Notes: generated by a model from the sequence alone, not told the origin. Counted from the stretch's first letter, positions 35,246-44,125 are shown. The stretch: DNA of 64,000 nucleotides from Streptomyces sp. MspMP-M5 (GCF_000373585.1 NZ_KB891895.1:31371-95370); one strand, 5' to 3'. Translations and numbers: made by a program.

Positions 35246-37029
35246 CCGCGATACCCCGCAAGGGCGGCACGATCAGCTGGGCCTGCACGCCCGGCTTCCC
35301 GCCCGCCGCCATCTTCCCCCTGCTGCCGCCGGGCCGGTTCGGCGCCCGCAGCCTGTACGAGTTCCAGATGCTGATGTACCGGCCGCTGTACTGGTACGGC
35401 ACCAAGGGCGACGCACAGGTCGACTACGAGCTGAGCATGGCCGAGGCGCCCCGGTGGAGCGAGGACGGGCGCACCGCGACACTCACCGTCAAGCCCTACA
35501 AGTGGTCCAACGGCGAGACCGTGAACGCCGACGGCGTGATGCTCTGGATGCACCTGCTGGAGGCGAAGAAGGAGGAGTACGGCGGCTATGTGCCCGGCTA
35601 CTTCCCGGACAACCTGACCGGCTACGAAAAGGTCGCCGAGGACCAGGTCCGCTTCACCTTCGACCGGGCGTACGCGCAGAACTGGGTCCTGATGAACCAG
35701 TTCAGCCTCATCACCCCGCTGCCCAGAGCCTGGGACCGCACCGCCGAGGGCCCCGCCGACGCCACCACCGACAAGGACGCCGCGTACGCCGTCTACGACT
35801 ACCTGATGGCCGAGAACGGCGACGTCTACGCGGAGGACAACTCCGCACGGGCCCGCTGGGCCGACAGCCCCATCTGGTCGGTCGTCAACGGCCCCTGGAA
35901 GCTCGCCAGTTACGCGATGGACGGCCTGGTCACCATGGTGCCCAACCCGTCCTACTCCGGGCCCAACAAGCCGTACGCCGACGCGTTCCGCCTGGTGCCC
36001 ACCGAGACGGACGAGGAACAGTACCGGGCGCTGGAGGGCGGTCCCCACGGACCGGACGCCATCCACCTGGGCTTCCTGCCCTTCGACAAGATCACCGAGC
36101 CGGCCGCGGACCCCGTCACCGGCGGCCCCAACCCGCTCGCCGAGCACTACCGGATCGTCCCGCAGATCCTCTACGCCATCCACTACTTCCCGTTCAACTT
36201 CGCCAACACCACCGTCACCGGGAAGATCTTCCGGCAGCTGTACTTCCGGCAGGCACTGCAGACCACCCTCGACCAGGACGGCTCGTTCCAGGAGATCTAC
36301 CAGGGCTACGGCTACCCCACCTACGGCCCCGTCCCCGCCCTGCCGGCCACCGAGCTGCTGTCGCCCGCGCAGAAGACCAACCCGTTCCCCTTCGACGTGG
36401 ACCGCGCCCGCCGGATGCTCCAGGACAACGGCTGGGACACCTCGGTCACCCCCGCCGTCTGCGTCGCCCCCGGCACCGGGCCCGGCCAGGCCGGCGAGGG
36501 CATCCCCGCCGGCACCCGACTGACCATCTCTCTCCGCTACGCCGCCGGACACGAGAAGACCCTGACCCGCGTGATGCGCAAGTTCCGCGACGACGCCGCG
36601 CGGGCCGGCATCGAGCTGGTGCTGGAAGAGGTGCACCCCTCGGTCCTGGTCGGCCAGGACACCACCGGAACCACCAACTGGGAGCTGTCCTGCTGGAACG
36701 GCGGCTGGGTGTACGGGCCCAACTTCCACCCGACCGGCGAACTGCTCTACCAGACCGGCGCCGGCTGCAACTTCGGCAGCTACTCCGACCCGGTCGCCGA
36801 CGAGCTCATCGCGAAGACCGTCACCAGCGACGACCTCGCCGACCTGTACGCCTACCAGGACTACCTCGCCGAGCAGGTCCCGGTGATCTGGATGCCGAAC
36901 TTCCCGCTGCGGGTCTTCGAGGTGGCCAACCAGCTCAAGGGCGTCGAGCCGATCAACCCGCTCGGCTTCATCAACCCCGAGAACTGGTACTTCGTCGACG
37001 AGCCGGACGACTCCGATGCCACCGGCTGA
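35242..37029 (+). CDS. Family 5 solute-binding protein lacking a signal peptide
   Basis: A 595-residue oligopeptide/dipeptide-binding-type protein. It shows RKGGTISWACTPG (the usual beginning of the mature domain), WSNGETVNADGVMLWMHL, SVVNGPWKLASY, FRQLYFRQALQ, and a C-terminal LYAYQDYLAEQVPVIWMP. The ATG overlaps the upstream stop (ATGA). Family members normally begin with a lipoprotein signal and have permease and ATPase genes beside them; here the first residues are MTAIPRKGG, with no hydrophobic stretch or lipobox, and no ABC genes are near. Possibly an intracellular carrier or chaperone for the product, or an uncoupled relic. Confidence 0.88.
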   Translation: MTAIPRKGGTISWACTPGFPPAAIFPLLPPGRFGARSLYEFQMLMYRPLYWYGTKGDAQVDYELSMAEAPRWSEDGRTATLTVKPYKWSNGETVNADGVMLWMHLLEAKKEEYGGYVPGYFPDNLTGYEKVAEDQVRFTFDRAYAQNWVLMNQFSLITPLPRAWDRTAEGPADATTDKDAAYAVYDYLMAENGDVYAEDNSARARWADSPIWSVVNGPWKLASYAMDGLVTMVPNPSYSGPNKPYADAFRLVPTETDEEQYRALEGGPHGPDAIHLGFLPFDKITEPAADPVTGGPNPLAEHYRIVPQILYAIHYFPFNFANTTVTGKIFRQLYFRQALQTTLDQDGSFQEIYQGYGYPTYGPVPALPATELLSPAQKTNPFPFDVDRARRMLQDNGWDTSVTPAVCVAPGTGPGQAGEGIPAGTRLTISLRYAAGHEKTLTRVMRKFRDDAARAGIELVLEEVHPSVLVGQDTTGTTNWELSCWNGGWVYGPNFHPTGELLYQTGAGCNFGSYSDPVADELIAKTVTSDDLADLYAYQDYLAEQVPVIWMPNFPLRVFEVANQLKGVEPINPLGFINPENWYFVDEPDDSDATG

Positions 37030-38314
37030 ACTCGCGGCGGCCCTCCCGGCGGTGGACCCGGTCGCCCACCTCCTGCTGGCCCTCCCCCTGATCATGGGCT
37101 GCGGGCAGGTGGCCGGGCTGCTCTGCCGCCGGGTGGGGCAGGCCCCGGTCGTCGGCGAGATCCTCGTCGGGATCGCGCTCGGCCCCTCCCTGCTCGGGGC
37201 CGTCTGGCCCGAGGGGCAGCGCTGGCTGTTCCCGGCGGACATGCTGCCGGTCATCAACGCCCTGGCGCAGCTCGGCCTCGTGCTGTTCATGTTCCTGATC
37301 GGCTACGAGCTCGACCTGCGCCACCTCAGGAGCCGGGGTCGCACCGCGGTCCTGGTCAGCAACGCCGGCATCGCCCTGCCGCTGCTCGGCGGACTGCTGC
37401 TGGCCCTCGCGATGTACCGTCGGTTCGCCGCTCCCGGCGTCGGGTTCCCCGTGTTCGCCCTGTTCATCGCCGTCTCCATGAGCATCACGGCGTTCCCGGT
37501 GATCGCCCGGATCCTCGCCGACCGCGGGGCCGACCGCACCCCGGTCGGGGCCCTCGCCCTGACCTGCGCGGCCATCGACGACATCACCGCCTGGTGCCTG
37601 CTCGCCCTGGTGACCGCGCTGGCCAAGGGCGGTTCGCCCGCGGCGGTACTGGTCACCCTCGGCCTGAGCCTGGCCTTCATCGCCACCGTGCACTTCGGAG
37701 TACGGCCGCTCCTCGCCCGCCTGGCCGCCCACCGCGGCGGCCGCCTCGAACGCGCCGCCCTCCCCCTGGTGCTGTCCGGCATCCTGCTGGCGGCCTGCAC
37801 CACCGGCGGGATCGGTATCCACCCGATCTTCGGCGCCTTCCTGCTCGGCACCGCGATGCCCCGCGACTCGGCGGTGGTGGCGGCGGCCGTGGACCGGATG
37901 CGCGCGCTCACCGTCGTACTGCTGCTCCCGCTGTTCTTCGTGTACGCGGGGATGCACACCGAGTTCCGGCTGCTCGGCGGGGTCGGGATGTGGGGCTGGT
38001 GTGCGCTGGTCACCGCCGTCGCCGTCCTCGCCAAGTGGGCCGGAGCCACTGGAGCGGCCCGCCTGACGGGCCTCGGCTGGCAGGAGTCCGTCTCCCTGGG
38101 CGCCCTGATGAACTGCCGCGGCCTGACCGAACTCGTCGTCCTCGGCATCGGCCTGCAACTGAAGGTCATCACGCCGACCGTCTTCGCGATGCTCGTGGTG
38201 ATGACGCTGGTCACCACGATCCTCACGGCCCCCGCACTGAATCTGATCGAGCGGGTGTCCGCGCGCCGGACGCCCTCCGCACCGCGCACAGAAATGGCCA
38301 TGAAATGTCAGTAA
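37016..38314 (+). CDS. Cation/proton antiporter (CPA2, KefB-like)
   Basis: A 432-residue integral membrane protein with about 12-13 helices. Typical motifs are QAPVVGEILVGIALGPSLLG near the N-terminus, AQLGLVLFMFLIGYELDL, CAAIDDITAWCLLALV (the conserved Asp-Asp of CPA antiporters) and MNCRGLTELVVLGIGL. It lacks the C-terminal TrkA-N domain. Begins 14 bases before the SBP stop, so it is cotranscribed. Antiporters of this kind appear in several actinomycete biosynthetic clusters, possibly as proton-coupled exporters or pH/ion adjusters. Confidence 0.9.
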   Translation: MPPAELAAALPAVDPVAHLLLALPLIMGCGQVAGLLCRRVGQAPVVGEILVGIALGPSLLGAVWPEGQRWLFPADMLPVINALAQLGLVLFMFLIGYELDLRHLRSRGRTAVLVSNAGIALPLLGGLLLALAMYRRFAAPGVGFPVFALFIAVSMSITAFPVIARILADRGADRTPVGALALTCAAIDDITAWCLLALVTALAKGGSPAAVLVTLGLSLAFIATVHFGVRPLLARLAAHRGGRLERAALPLVLSGILLAACTTGGIGIHPIFGAFLLGTAMPRDSAVVAAAVDRMRALTVVLLLPLFFVYAGMHTEFRLLGGVGMWGWCALVTAVAVLAKWAGATGAARLTGLGWQESVSLGALMNCRGLTELVVLGIGLQLKVITPTVFAMLVVMTLVTTILTAPALNLIERVSARRTPSAPRTEMAMKCQ

Positions 38315-39294
38315 CCACCGTCGTACGGGACCGGTCGACCGAAGGGGTCTTCGTCCTCGAACCCGAAGAGACGGCCCAGGTCGAGGCCGCCGCCCGCGCC
38401 CTGTGCGCCCGGCTGCCCGAGGTCGACGACCCGCGCTGGGTCGCCGAGGCCCGGTCCGCCTGGGAAGAGCTGCCCGCCGCGCTGCGCCGCCGGGCGGGCA
38501 CCTACCGGCGCCACTCCGGCACCTCCGGCGCACTCCTGGTGCGCGGCCTCCCCGTCGACGAGGCGAACCTGCCGCTCACCCCGACCGCGCCCGGCTCCGT
38601 ACAGCGCGAGGTGAGCGTGCCCGCCGCCGTGCTGATGATGACGGCCTGCGGCCTCGGCGACCCGGCCGCCTTCCGCGCCGAGAAGTCCGGCGCCCTCGTC
38701 CAGGACGTGGTGCCGGTGCCGGGCCAGGAGACCTTCCAGGGCAACGCCGGCTCGGTGGCCCTGATGATGCACAACGAGAACGCCTTCCACGCCCACCGCC
38801 CCGACTACGTGATGCTGCTGTGCCTGCGCGCCGACCACGAGGGCGCCGCCGGACTGCGCACCGCCGGCATCCGCGAGGCGCTGCCCCTGCTGCCCGAGGA
38901 CACCGTCGCGACACTGTCGGCCCCGGAGTTCTCCACCCAGCCGCCGCCCTCCTTCGGCGCCTCCGGCGGGACCGTCCCGGCCCACCCGATACTCTTCGGC
39001 GACCCCGAAGACCCGGACGTGCGGGTCGACTTCGCCGCCACCACCGGCACCACCGAACGCGCCGTGGCAGCCCTGCACGTCCTGGAGAAGGCGTTCGACG
39101 ACGTCTCGTACACGGTGCGCCTGAGCGCCGGTGACCTGGCCGTCGTCGACAATCGGGTGACGCTGCACGGCCGTACCGCCTTCACGCCGCGCTACGACGG
39201 CAACGACCGCTGGCTCCAGCGCACGTTCGTCCTCACCGACCTGCGGCGCTCGCGCGACCACCGACCCGACGACGGATACGTTCTGTCCCGCTGA
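38305..39294 (+). CDS. VioC-like Fe(II)/2-oxoglutarate-dependent oxygenase
   Basis: A 329-residue oxygenase of the clavaminate synthase/arginine 3-hydroxylase group. Iron ligands: the HxE of LMMHNENAFHAHRPDYVML, and the distal His of VTLHGRTAFTPRYDGNDRWLQRTFV. The Arg-rich tail of that segment binds 2-oxoglutarate (RxxxxxR-type). ATG overlaps the antiporter stop. Known relatives (VioC, OrfP) hydroxylate free L-arginine at Cbeta. Thus beta-hydroxylation of an arginine or other basic amino acid in the product is likely, but lysine and peptide substrates are also known. Confidence 0.88.
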   Translation: MSVTTVVRDRSTEGVFVLEPEETAQVEAAARALCARLPEVDDPRWVAEARSAWEELPAALRRRAGTYRRHSGTSGALLVRGLPVDEANLPLTPTAPGSVQREVSVPAAVLMMTACGLGDPAAFRAEKSGALVQDVVPVPGQETFQGNAGSVALMMHNENAFHAHRPDYVMLLCLRADHEGAAGLRTAGIREALPLLPEDTVATLSAPEFSTQPPPSFGASGGTVPAHPILFGDPEDPDVRVDFAATTGTTERAVAALHVLEKAFDDVSYTVRLSAGDLAVVDNRVTLHGRTAFTPRYDGNDRWLQRTFVLTDLRRSRDHRPDDGYVLSR

Positions 39295-39325
39295 CCCCGG
39301 GACGTCCCACACCGAGGAGACCCGC

Positions 39326-40003
39326 ATGCCCGAACTTCCCATGAACCAGGCCGTTCTGAGCGCGGCCGTGACGCGGTTCGCGCAGTTCACCAGGGTCGAC
39401 GAGATCTGGGACGAGTACCTCGCCGCCACCGGCGGGCAGCCGGACCCGGCCCGCCCCGCACACCGCACCGCCCTGCTGCGCTGGCTCAACCTCGCCGGCT
39501 GCCGCATCCGTTACCCCAAGCCGGGCGAGCCGGACTTGTTCGACACCGGTCTGGCCGCCTGGTGGGAGACCTGGGGCGCTGCGCTCCCGCGGCGCCCCCT
39601 GGCCCAGCTCACCGACGACGACCTCGACACACTGGGCCCCTGCTTCGCCGAACTGGCCACTACCCAGGCCGCGTTGTCCCCGGCCACCGGACGCGCCCGC
39701 ACCCTCGGGCCGACCGCCGCCGCCAAGGCCCTGCACGCCCTGCGCCCCCAGTCGCTGATGCCGTGGGACGAGGCGATCGCCGCGCACCTGCACGGCGCCC
39801 GCGACCACCCCGCGTACGTCGCCCACCAGCGGCTCGGGCGCACCTGGGCCACCCGCATCCTCCAGGAGGCCGGCCTCGACCCGGACCTCGACGGCGCGCT
39901 GAAGCTCGCCGCCGGTCTCGGCCGCCCGGCCCGCCCCCTCCCCAAGATGCTCGACGACTACTGCTACCTCGCCCTCACCGTCGACGGCGGGAGCGTCTCG
40001 TAG
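39326..40003 (+). CDS. Hypothetical protein in biosynthetic cluster
   Basis: A 225-residue protein preceded by GAGGAGACCCGC. Mostly alpha-helical by composition. RIRYPKPGEPDLFDTGL and TLGPTAAAKALHALRPQSLMPWDEAI are the most distinctive segments; the latter recalls helix-hairpin-helix glycosylase-like hypothetical proteins in which a Lys and Asp flank a pocket, but I cannot assign a family. No signal or membrane segment. It sits between the oxygenase and the GSP-synthase-like ATP-grasp and is probably cotranscribed. Conservation across related clusters would decide if it is a pathway protein. Confidence 0.72.
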   Translation: MPELPMNQAVLSAAVTRFAQFTRVDEIWDEYLAATGGQPDPARPAHRTALLRWLNLAGCRIRYPKPGEPDLFDTGLAAWWETWGAALPRRPLAQLTDDDLDTLGPCFAELATTQAALSPATGRARTLGPTAAAKALHALRPQSLMPWDEAIAAHLHGARDHPAYVAHQRLGRTWATRILQEAGLDPDLDGALKLAAGLGRPARPLPKMLDDYCYLALTVDGGSVS

Positions 40004-40070
40004 GACGCGAGCCGGCCGGCACCCTTCGCTCCACCGCCGGCCGGCTCCCCACTCACCGAAGGGTTATCAC

Positions 40071-41414
40071 GTGGCTCGCAATGCGCTCAGCGCCAAGTTC
40101 CTGGAGACGGTGTCCGATCCGGTCCCGGTGGATCCGGAGTCGGAACTCCTCAAGATCTTCTACAAGGGCGCCCTGTTGACCCGCCCGTTGTTCCTGGAGG
40201 CGGACGAGCACCGGCGCCTCGTGGGCGACCTCGACATGCTGCGCGGGGCGCTGACCAGCCTGCCGGACCGGCTGTTCGGCGGCGACCTCACGGCGTTCGC
40301 CCGCGCCCTGGACATGAACGAGGACCAGATCAGCTGCGTGCTGCGCGGCCGCCACACCAGCGTGACCCGACTGAGCCGCGCCGACCTGTACGCGGACGCC
40401 TCCGGCTTCCGGCTGCTCGAATACAACATGGGCAGCGCCATCGGCGGTTCGGACGCGGTCGACATCTCCCGCGGCCTGCTCAACCACACCGGGCTCAAGG
40501 AGTTCGCCGAGCAGCACCGCCTCACCCACGTCGACACCCTCCGGTCCCACGTCGACACCCTCCGCATCGAATCGGGTGCCGCCCCCGGCAGCCGCCCGGT
40601 GGTCGCACTCACCGACTGGCCCAGCAGCTACGCGTCACTCGCCCCGTACATGCAGGCCGTCGCCCGGCGCTGGAGCGAGATGGGCGTCGAGGCGCACGCC
40701 TGCCACATAGGCGAGTTGGCGGCCCGCGACGGCGGCATCTGGCTGGGCGAGCGCCGCGTCGACATCATCAACCGGCTCTTCATGCTGGAGGACGTGCTGT
40801 CCGGCCCGGGGGCGATGGACCTGTTGGACCCGGTCCTGGACGCCGCCGAGCGCGGCGAGGTGAAGCTCTTCACTCCGCTCGACGCCGAACTGTACGGCTG
40901 CAAGGCCGCCCTGGCGATGCTGTCCGACGAGGCCAACCGCCATCTGTTCAGCACTCGTGAGCTGGCGAGCCTGGACCGCATCCTGCCCTGGACCCGGAGC
41001 GTGCGCGAGGGCGAGGTGACACTGGAGGACGGCCGCCGGGTCGACCTCGTCGCCTACGCCCTCGAAAACCGCGACGAGCTGGCGCTGAAGCCGACCCTGG
41101 CACACAGCGGCGAGGGCGTGGTGCTCGGCTGGCAGGAAGACCTCACCGCCGAGCAGTGGGCCGAGCAGGTACGGGCCGCGGTGGACGGGCGGTTCGTGCT
41201 GCAACGGCGCATCCGACCGGTCCCGGAGCTGTGCGCCGACCAGAACGGCGACCTTGTGGCGTGGACCCCGGTGTGGGGGGTGTTCACCACCGCCACGGTC
41301 AGCGGCGGGGGCTTCATCCGGGCCACCCGAACCGGCTCCGGCGCCGACATCATCAACCTGGGCACGGGCGCTTCCATCGGGACGGTCTTCCACGCCGTCG
41401 CCGACGCCCGGTGA
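40071..41414 (+). CDS. Glutathionylspermidine-synthase-like ATP-grasp protein (third)
   Basis: A 447-residue protein. The N-terminal half (PLFLEADEHRRLVGDLDML..., LYADASGFRLLEYNMGSAIGGSD) and the C-terminal core (ALKPTLAHSGEGVVLGW, RFVLQRRIRPVPEL, GGGFIRATRTGSGADIINLGTGASIG) follow circularly permuted ATP-grasp / glutathionylspermidine-synthase-like proteins. They form amide bonds between a carboxylate and an amine. GTG start eight bases after AAGGG. A direct repeat (HVDTLRSHVDTLR; GTCGACACCCTCCG twice at about 40530-40565) lies inside. Third carboxylate-amine ligase in the cluster; the YbaK-like gene overlaps its stop by GTGA. Confidence 0.83.
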   Translation: MARNALSAKFLETVSDPVPVDPESELLKIFYKGALLTRPLFLEADEHRRLVGDLDMLRGALTSLPDRLFGGDLTAFARALDMNEDQISCVLRGRHTSVTRLSRADLYADASGFRLLEYNMGSAIGGSDAVDISRGLLNHTGLKEFAEQHRLTHVDTLRSHVDTLRIESGAAPGSRPVVALTDWPSSYASLAPYMQAVARRWSEMGVEAHACHIGELAARDGGIWLGERRVDIINRLFMLEDVLSGPGAMDLLDPVLDAAERGEVKLFTPLDAELYGCKAALAMLSDEANRHLFSTRELASLDRILPWTRSVREGEVTLEDGRRVDLVAYALENRDELALKPTLAHSGEGVVLGWQEDLTAEQWAEQVRAAVDGRFVLQRRIRPVPELCADQNGDLVAWTPVWGVFTTATVSGGGFIRATRTGSGADIINLGTGASIGTVFHAVADAR

Positions 41415-41935
41415 GGGCACACGCGCCGTCCCCGGACGCGTACGCCCGGCTGATGGCCCTGCTGGACGGCGCCGGCTACCGGCTCATCGACCACGCCCCC
41501 GAGGGACGCACCGAACTCGCCTCCGCACTGCGCGGCCACCCGCTCCGGCAGGCGGCGAAATGCCTGGTGATCCGGGTCGGGATGGGAAAGAAACGCCGAC
41601 GGTACGTCCTGGCCGTCGTCCCCGGGGACCGCCGGGTGGACCTGGAGCGGGTCCGGGACCTCTACCAGGGCAGCGACGCCGCCTTCGCGGTGCGCGACGT
41701 CGCCGAACGGCTCGCCGGCAGCGTCAGCGGGTCGATCATGCCGTTCGCCTTCGCCGCGGCCATGGACCTCCTGGTGGACCCCGACCTGCTGCGCCACGAG
41801 GAGATCTTCTTCAACGCGGCGCGGCTGGACCGCTCGGTGGCCCTCCGCACCGAGGACTACCTGGAACTGGCCGTCCCGCGGATAGCGGCGGTGGCCGAGC
41901 CCCTGCCCCTCGCCACCGCCGGCCACCCCGGCTGA
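41411..41935 (+). CDS. YbaK/ProX-type aminoacyl-tRNA deacylase
   Basis: A 174-residue editing-domain protein. ALRGHPLRQAAKCLVIRVGMGKKRRRYVLAVVPGDRRVDL matches the YbaK/ProX core (the conserved Lys of QAAK, then the long beta hairpin). GSIMPFAFAAAMDLLVDPDLL and EEIFFNAARLDRSVALRTEDYLEL complete it. GTG start overlaps the ATP-grasp stop. The family hydrolyses mischarged tRNAs (e.g. Ala/Cys-tRNAPro, others for related domains). As last gene of a biosynthetic operon making an unusual amino-acid-like compound, it may clear tRNA charged with the product: a self-resistance function (inference). Confidence 0.85.
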   Translation: MRAHAPSPDAYARLMALLDGAGYRLIDHAPEGRTELASALRGHPLRQAAKCLVIRVGMGKKRRRYVLAVVPGDRRVDLERVRDLYQGSDAAFAVRDVAERLAGSVSGSIMPFAFAAAMDLLVDPDLLRHEEIFFNAARLDRSVALRTEDYLELAVPRIAAVAEPLPLATAGHPG

Positions 41936-41949
41936 GGCATGTCCTGCTC

Positions 41950-43044
41950 CTAGGGAGTGCGCACCGGGTCCTTGGCGCCCTCGGGTGCTCCGGCCGCCGC
42001 GGCGCGGACGGCCGGAGCATCCGTGTCGGGGTCCGGGGACTCCAGCAGGTTGCTCTGGCCGATCAGGTAGCCCGCGTGCAGCCGGCTGCGCGCGCCCAAC
42101 TGGTCCATGATCTCCGCGATGTGGCGCTGGCAGCTGCGCAGTCCCATGCCGAGGCGCCGGGCGATGGCGCGGTCGTCGAGGCCGGACACCAGCAGCCGCA
42201 TGATGTCCTGCTTGACCTCCGACGACAGCGCCCGCACCTGCTCCACCTGGTAGTCCGCCGAGAACGGCGTGGCGGTCAGCCAGGTCCGCTCGAAGGAGGC
42301 GACGGCGAAGTCGACGATGCTCTGGTCGTGGACCAGCACACCGCCGTGCGGATGGCCGTGGTACGAGATCACCGCGGTCTTCCGGTCGAAGACGATCAGC
42401 CGCGCGAACCCGTCGCTGAGGGTCCGCACTTCGGCCCCGAGCTGGGCGACGCGCCCCACGTATGCGACGGTCGGTTGGTTGTAGCGCGCGGTGTGCTGGT
42501 AGAGCGTGCGGATCTTGACACCGCGGCGCAGCATGTCCTCGTCCCGCACGATCGCCTCTTCGAGGACCGGCGTGGGACGGCCGCCGCCGGGCTGTGCGGT
42601 GAGCATCTCGGTGGTGCAGGACGCGGCCAGCTCGGTGAGCATGCTGCGCACCGACTTGAGCGTCTGCAGGATCTCGATGCCGGAACTCTGCAGCCACTTG
42701 GCCCGGTTGGTGGCATAAAGCGGACGCATTCGTTCCAACTCGGCACGCATCTGGGCGACGGCGCTCTGCTGGTCCCGCAGGGCCTGCTCCATCGGGAAGA
42801 GGGTCTGGGCGGCCGCGCTGTCCGGGCTGACGGCCGTCAGCATCCCGGGCTTGTCGTCGGCCGGGCACAGCAGTCCCATCGCGCTCAGCTGCCCGAGCGC
42901 CTCCTCCACCTCTTCGACGGACGTGCTCAACTGGCCCGGGAGGGCGGCGGGGAGCACGGCCGAACTGCTCAACGCGAGCTCGTAGACGGATATGCCAACT
43001 GCGCTCAGTTTCGTCAGCCCTGACGCTTCCAACCTGATCGACAT
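41950..43044 (-). CDS. LuxR-type regulator with TrmB-like N-terminal domain
   Basis: A 364-residue regulator. N-terminus (SAVGISVYELALSS..., EVEEALGQLSAMGLL) is a winged-helix, TrmB-like segment; a coiled or helical linker (QQSAVAQMRAELERMRPL) and a PLD-like pocket (FARLIVFDRKTAVISYHGHPHGGVLV) follow; the C-terminus is a LuxR HTH (VKQDIMRLLVSGLDDRAIARRLGMGLRSCQRHIAEIMDQLGARSRLHAGYL). Start at ATG 43044, or TTG 43035, with AAGGA nearby; both are imperfect. Convergent with the operon ending at 41935, so it is the likely cluster-specific activator. No TTA codon noticed. Confidence 0.88.
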   Translation of the reverse strand: MSIRLEASGLTKLSAVGISVYELALSSSAVLPAALPGQLSTSVEEVEEALGQLSAMGLLCPADDKPGMLTAVSPDSAAAQTLFPMEQALRDQQSAVAQMRAELERMRPLYATNRAKWLQSSGIEILQTLKSVRSMLTELAASCTTEMLTAQPGGGRPTPVLEEAIVRDEDMLRRGVKIRTLYQHTARYNQPTVAYVGRVAQLGAEVRTLSDGFARLIVFDRKTAVISYHGHPHGGVLVHDQSIVDFAVASFERTWLTATPFSADYQVEQVRALSSEVKQDIMRLLVSGLDDRAIARRLGMGLRSCQRHIAEIMDQLGARSRLHAGYLIGQSNLLESPDPDTDAPAVRAAAAGAPEGAKDPVRTP

Positions 43045-43365
43045 CCTTGATGGGTGAATGAACTGTCGTGGGGCGGTGCCATTCTTACGGCCCGGGAACG
43101 CCCCGCACACCGTAGGGCGAGCATGTTTTTGCGTACATCTGACCGAACCGGGTGACCTACGGAGAATCCACCCAAGGTCACCACGCGTACCGGCCGCCAC
43201 ACCCATAAAGTGGGACGAGCCGCACGGAACGGCCTCCTCGGTTCCTCGCAGCCGGCGCACTGGGCCGACGCGGCGGTCAGGCGCCCGTCTTCCCTGTTCG
43301 GAGCAACGTCTCGGGTCGGTGCGGGTAGGACGATGACGATGCCGATCCAAGATCAGAGGAGAGTG
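43045..43365. other. Divergent intergenic region
   Basis: 321 bases between the LuxR-type regulator (minus) and the small protein (plus). The patch near 43120-43210 (GTTTTTGCG, CATAAAGTGGG) is AT-richer and is a likely promoter region. No gene supported. Confidence 0.45.
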
Positions 43366-43647
43366 GTGACGGTGCCGGTCCCCAACGCCCCGGGTTCCTC
43401 CCCGTCCGAGGGCGGTGCAGAGCAGCAGGCGTACGACGCCGTCCGCGCCGTGACGCTCTGGTACAGCGCCCAGATCACCGCGGAACGTCGGGCTCCGGCC
43501 CCCGACGAGGGGCGGATCAGAGAACTGAAGGCTGCCCGACAGGCCGCCCTCGACGACAGGGCACAGCTGGCGACCGCCGACCCGGAGGAGGCGGCCCGCG
43601 TCGCGGCCTTCTACACGGCCCGGCTCAGGGAACTGACGGAGTGGTAG
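43366..43647 (+). CDS. Small helical protein (conserved hypothetical)
   Basis: A 93-residue protein: AYDAVRAVTLWYSAQITAERRAPAPDEGRIRELKAARQAAL... AAFYTARLREL. It is alpha-helical, charged and possibly coiled-coil. It resembles short hypothetical proteins found in actinomycete accessory regions. GAGGAG four bases before GTG 43366 supports this start; an ATG at 43333 is possible. Function unknown. Confidence 0.6.
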   Translation: MTVPVPNAPGSSPSEGGAEQQAYDAVRAVTLWYSAQITAERRAPAPDEGRIRELKAARQAALDDRAQLATADPEEAARVAAFYTARLRELTEW

Positions 43648-43654
43648 CCGAGGG

Positions 43655-43960
43655 CAGGACATCTCCCGGCGTGCCCTGGCCGCCGCCCCTTCCGAGCTGC
43701 TCGGCCCGCACTCCGGCCAATCGGGCACAGCCTGGGCCCTGACGGACGCCGCGACCGTCCTCGACGCCCCCGGCCCGGCCCGGTACACCGAGGACCGCGC
43801 ACTCGGGGCCTCCCGGTGCGGTGGCCCAACCCGGACGTCTGCCACGGCGCGGCGGGCGCGGGGTTCGACGAGACGGGCCACGGCCGGGGGACGGGGGACG
43901 GGGGACGGCACCGGCATCTCGGGAGCACCGGCGTTCCTGCTACAACTGCGAAACACCGGG
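43655..43960 (+). pseudogene. LanC-like lanthionine cyclase remnant
   Basis: One frame reads ISRRALAAAPSELLGPHSGQSGTAWALTDAA, then a second frame continues RWPNPDVCHGAAGAGFDETG. CHG is the zinc-binding Cys-His-Gly of LanC-type cyclases, and PDVCHGAAGAG is its usual context. No start, no kinase or dehydratase domain, and no stop-free reading across both halves. A decayed fragment of a zinc-type (class I, II or IV) lanthionine synthetase, unrelated to the intact LanKC at 55425, which lacks these ligands. Confidence 0.55.
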
Positions 43961-44125
43961 GCCCGCTTGTGAACGGACCCCGCACCACACCTCCCACCCG
44001 CCCGACCACACCACCAGGCCCACGGCGGACACCAGAACTACGACCGGGTGTCCCCGGCCGTAGCAGCACACACCCCTACCTCACTGATGGAGGTCAGCCG
44101 TTTCACCGGCTACCGGTCGAGCTGC
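43961..44125. other. No recognised feature
   Basis: After the LanC-like remnant no coding frame with family resemblance remains; short frames here are Pro/Thr/Arg-rich and out of codon bias. Confidence 0.4.
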
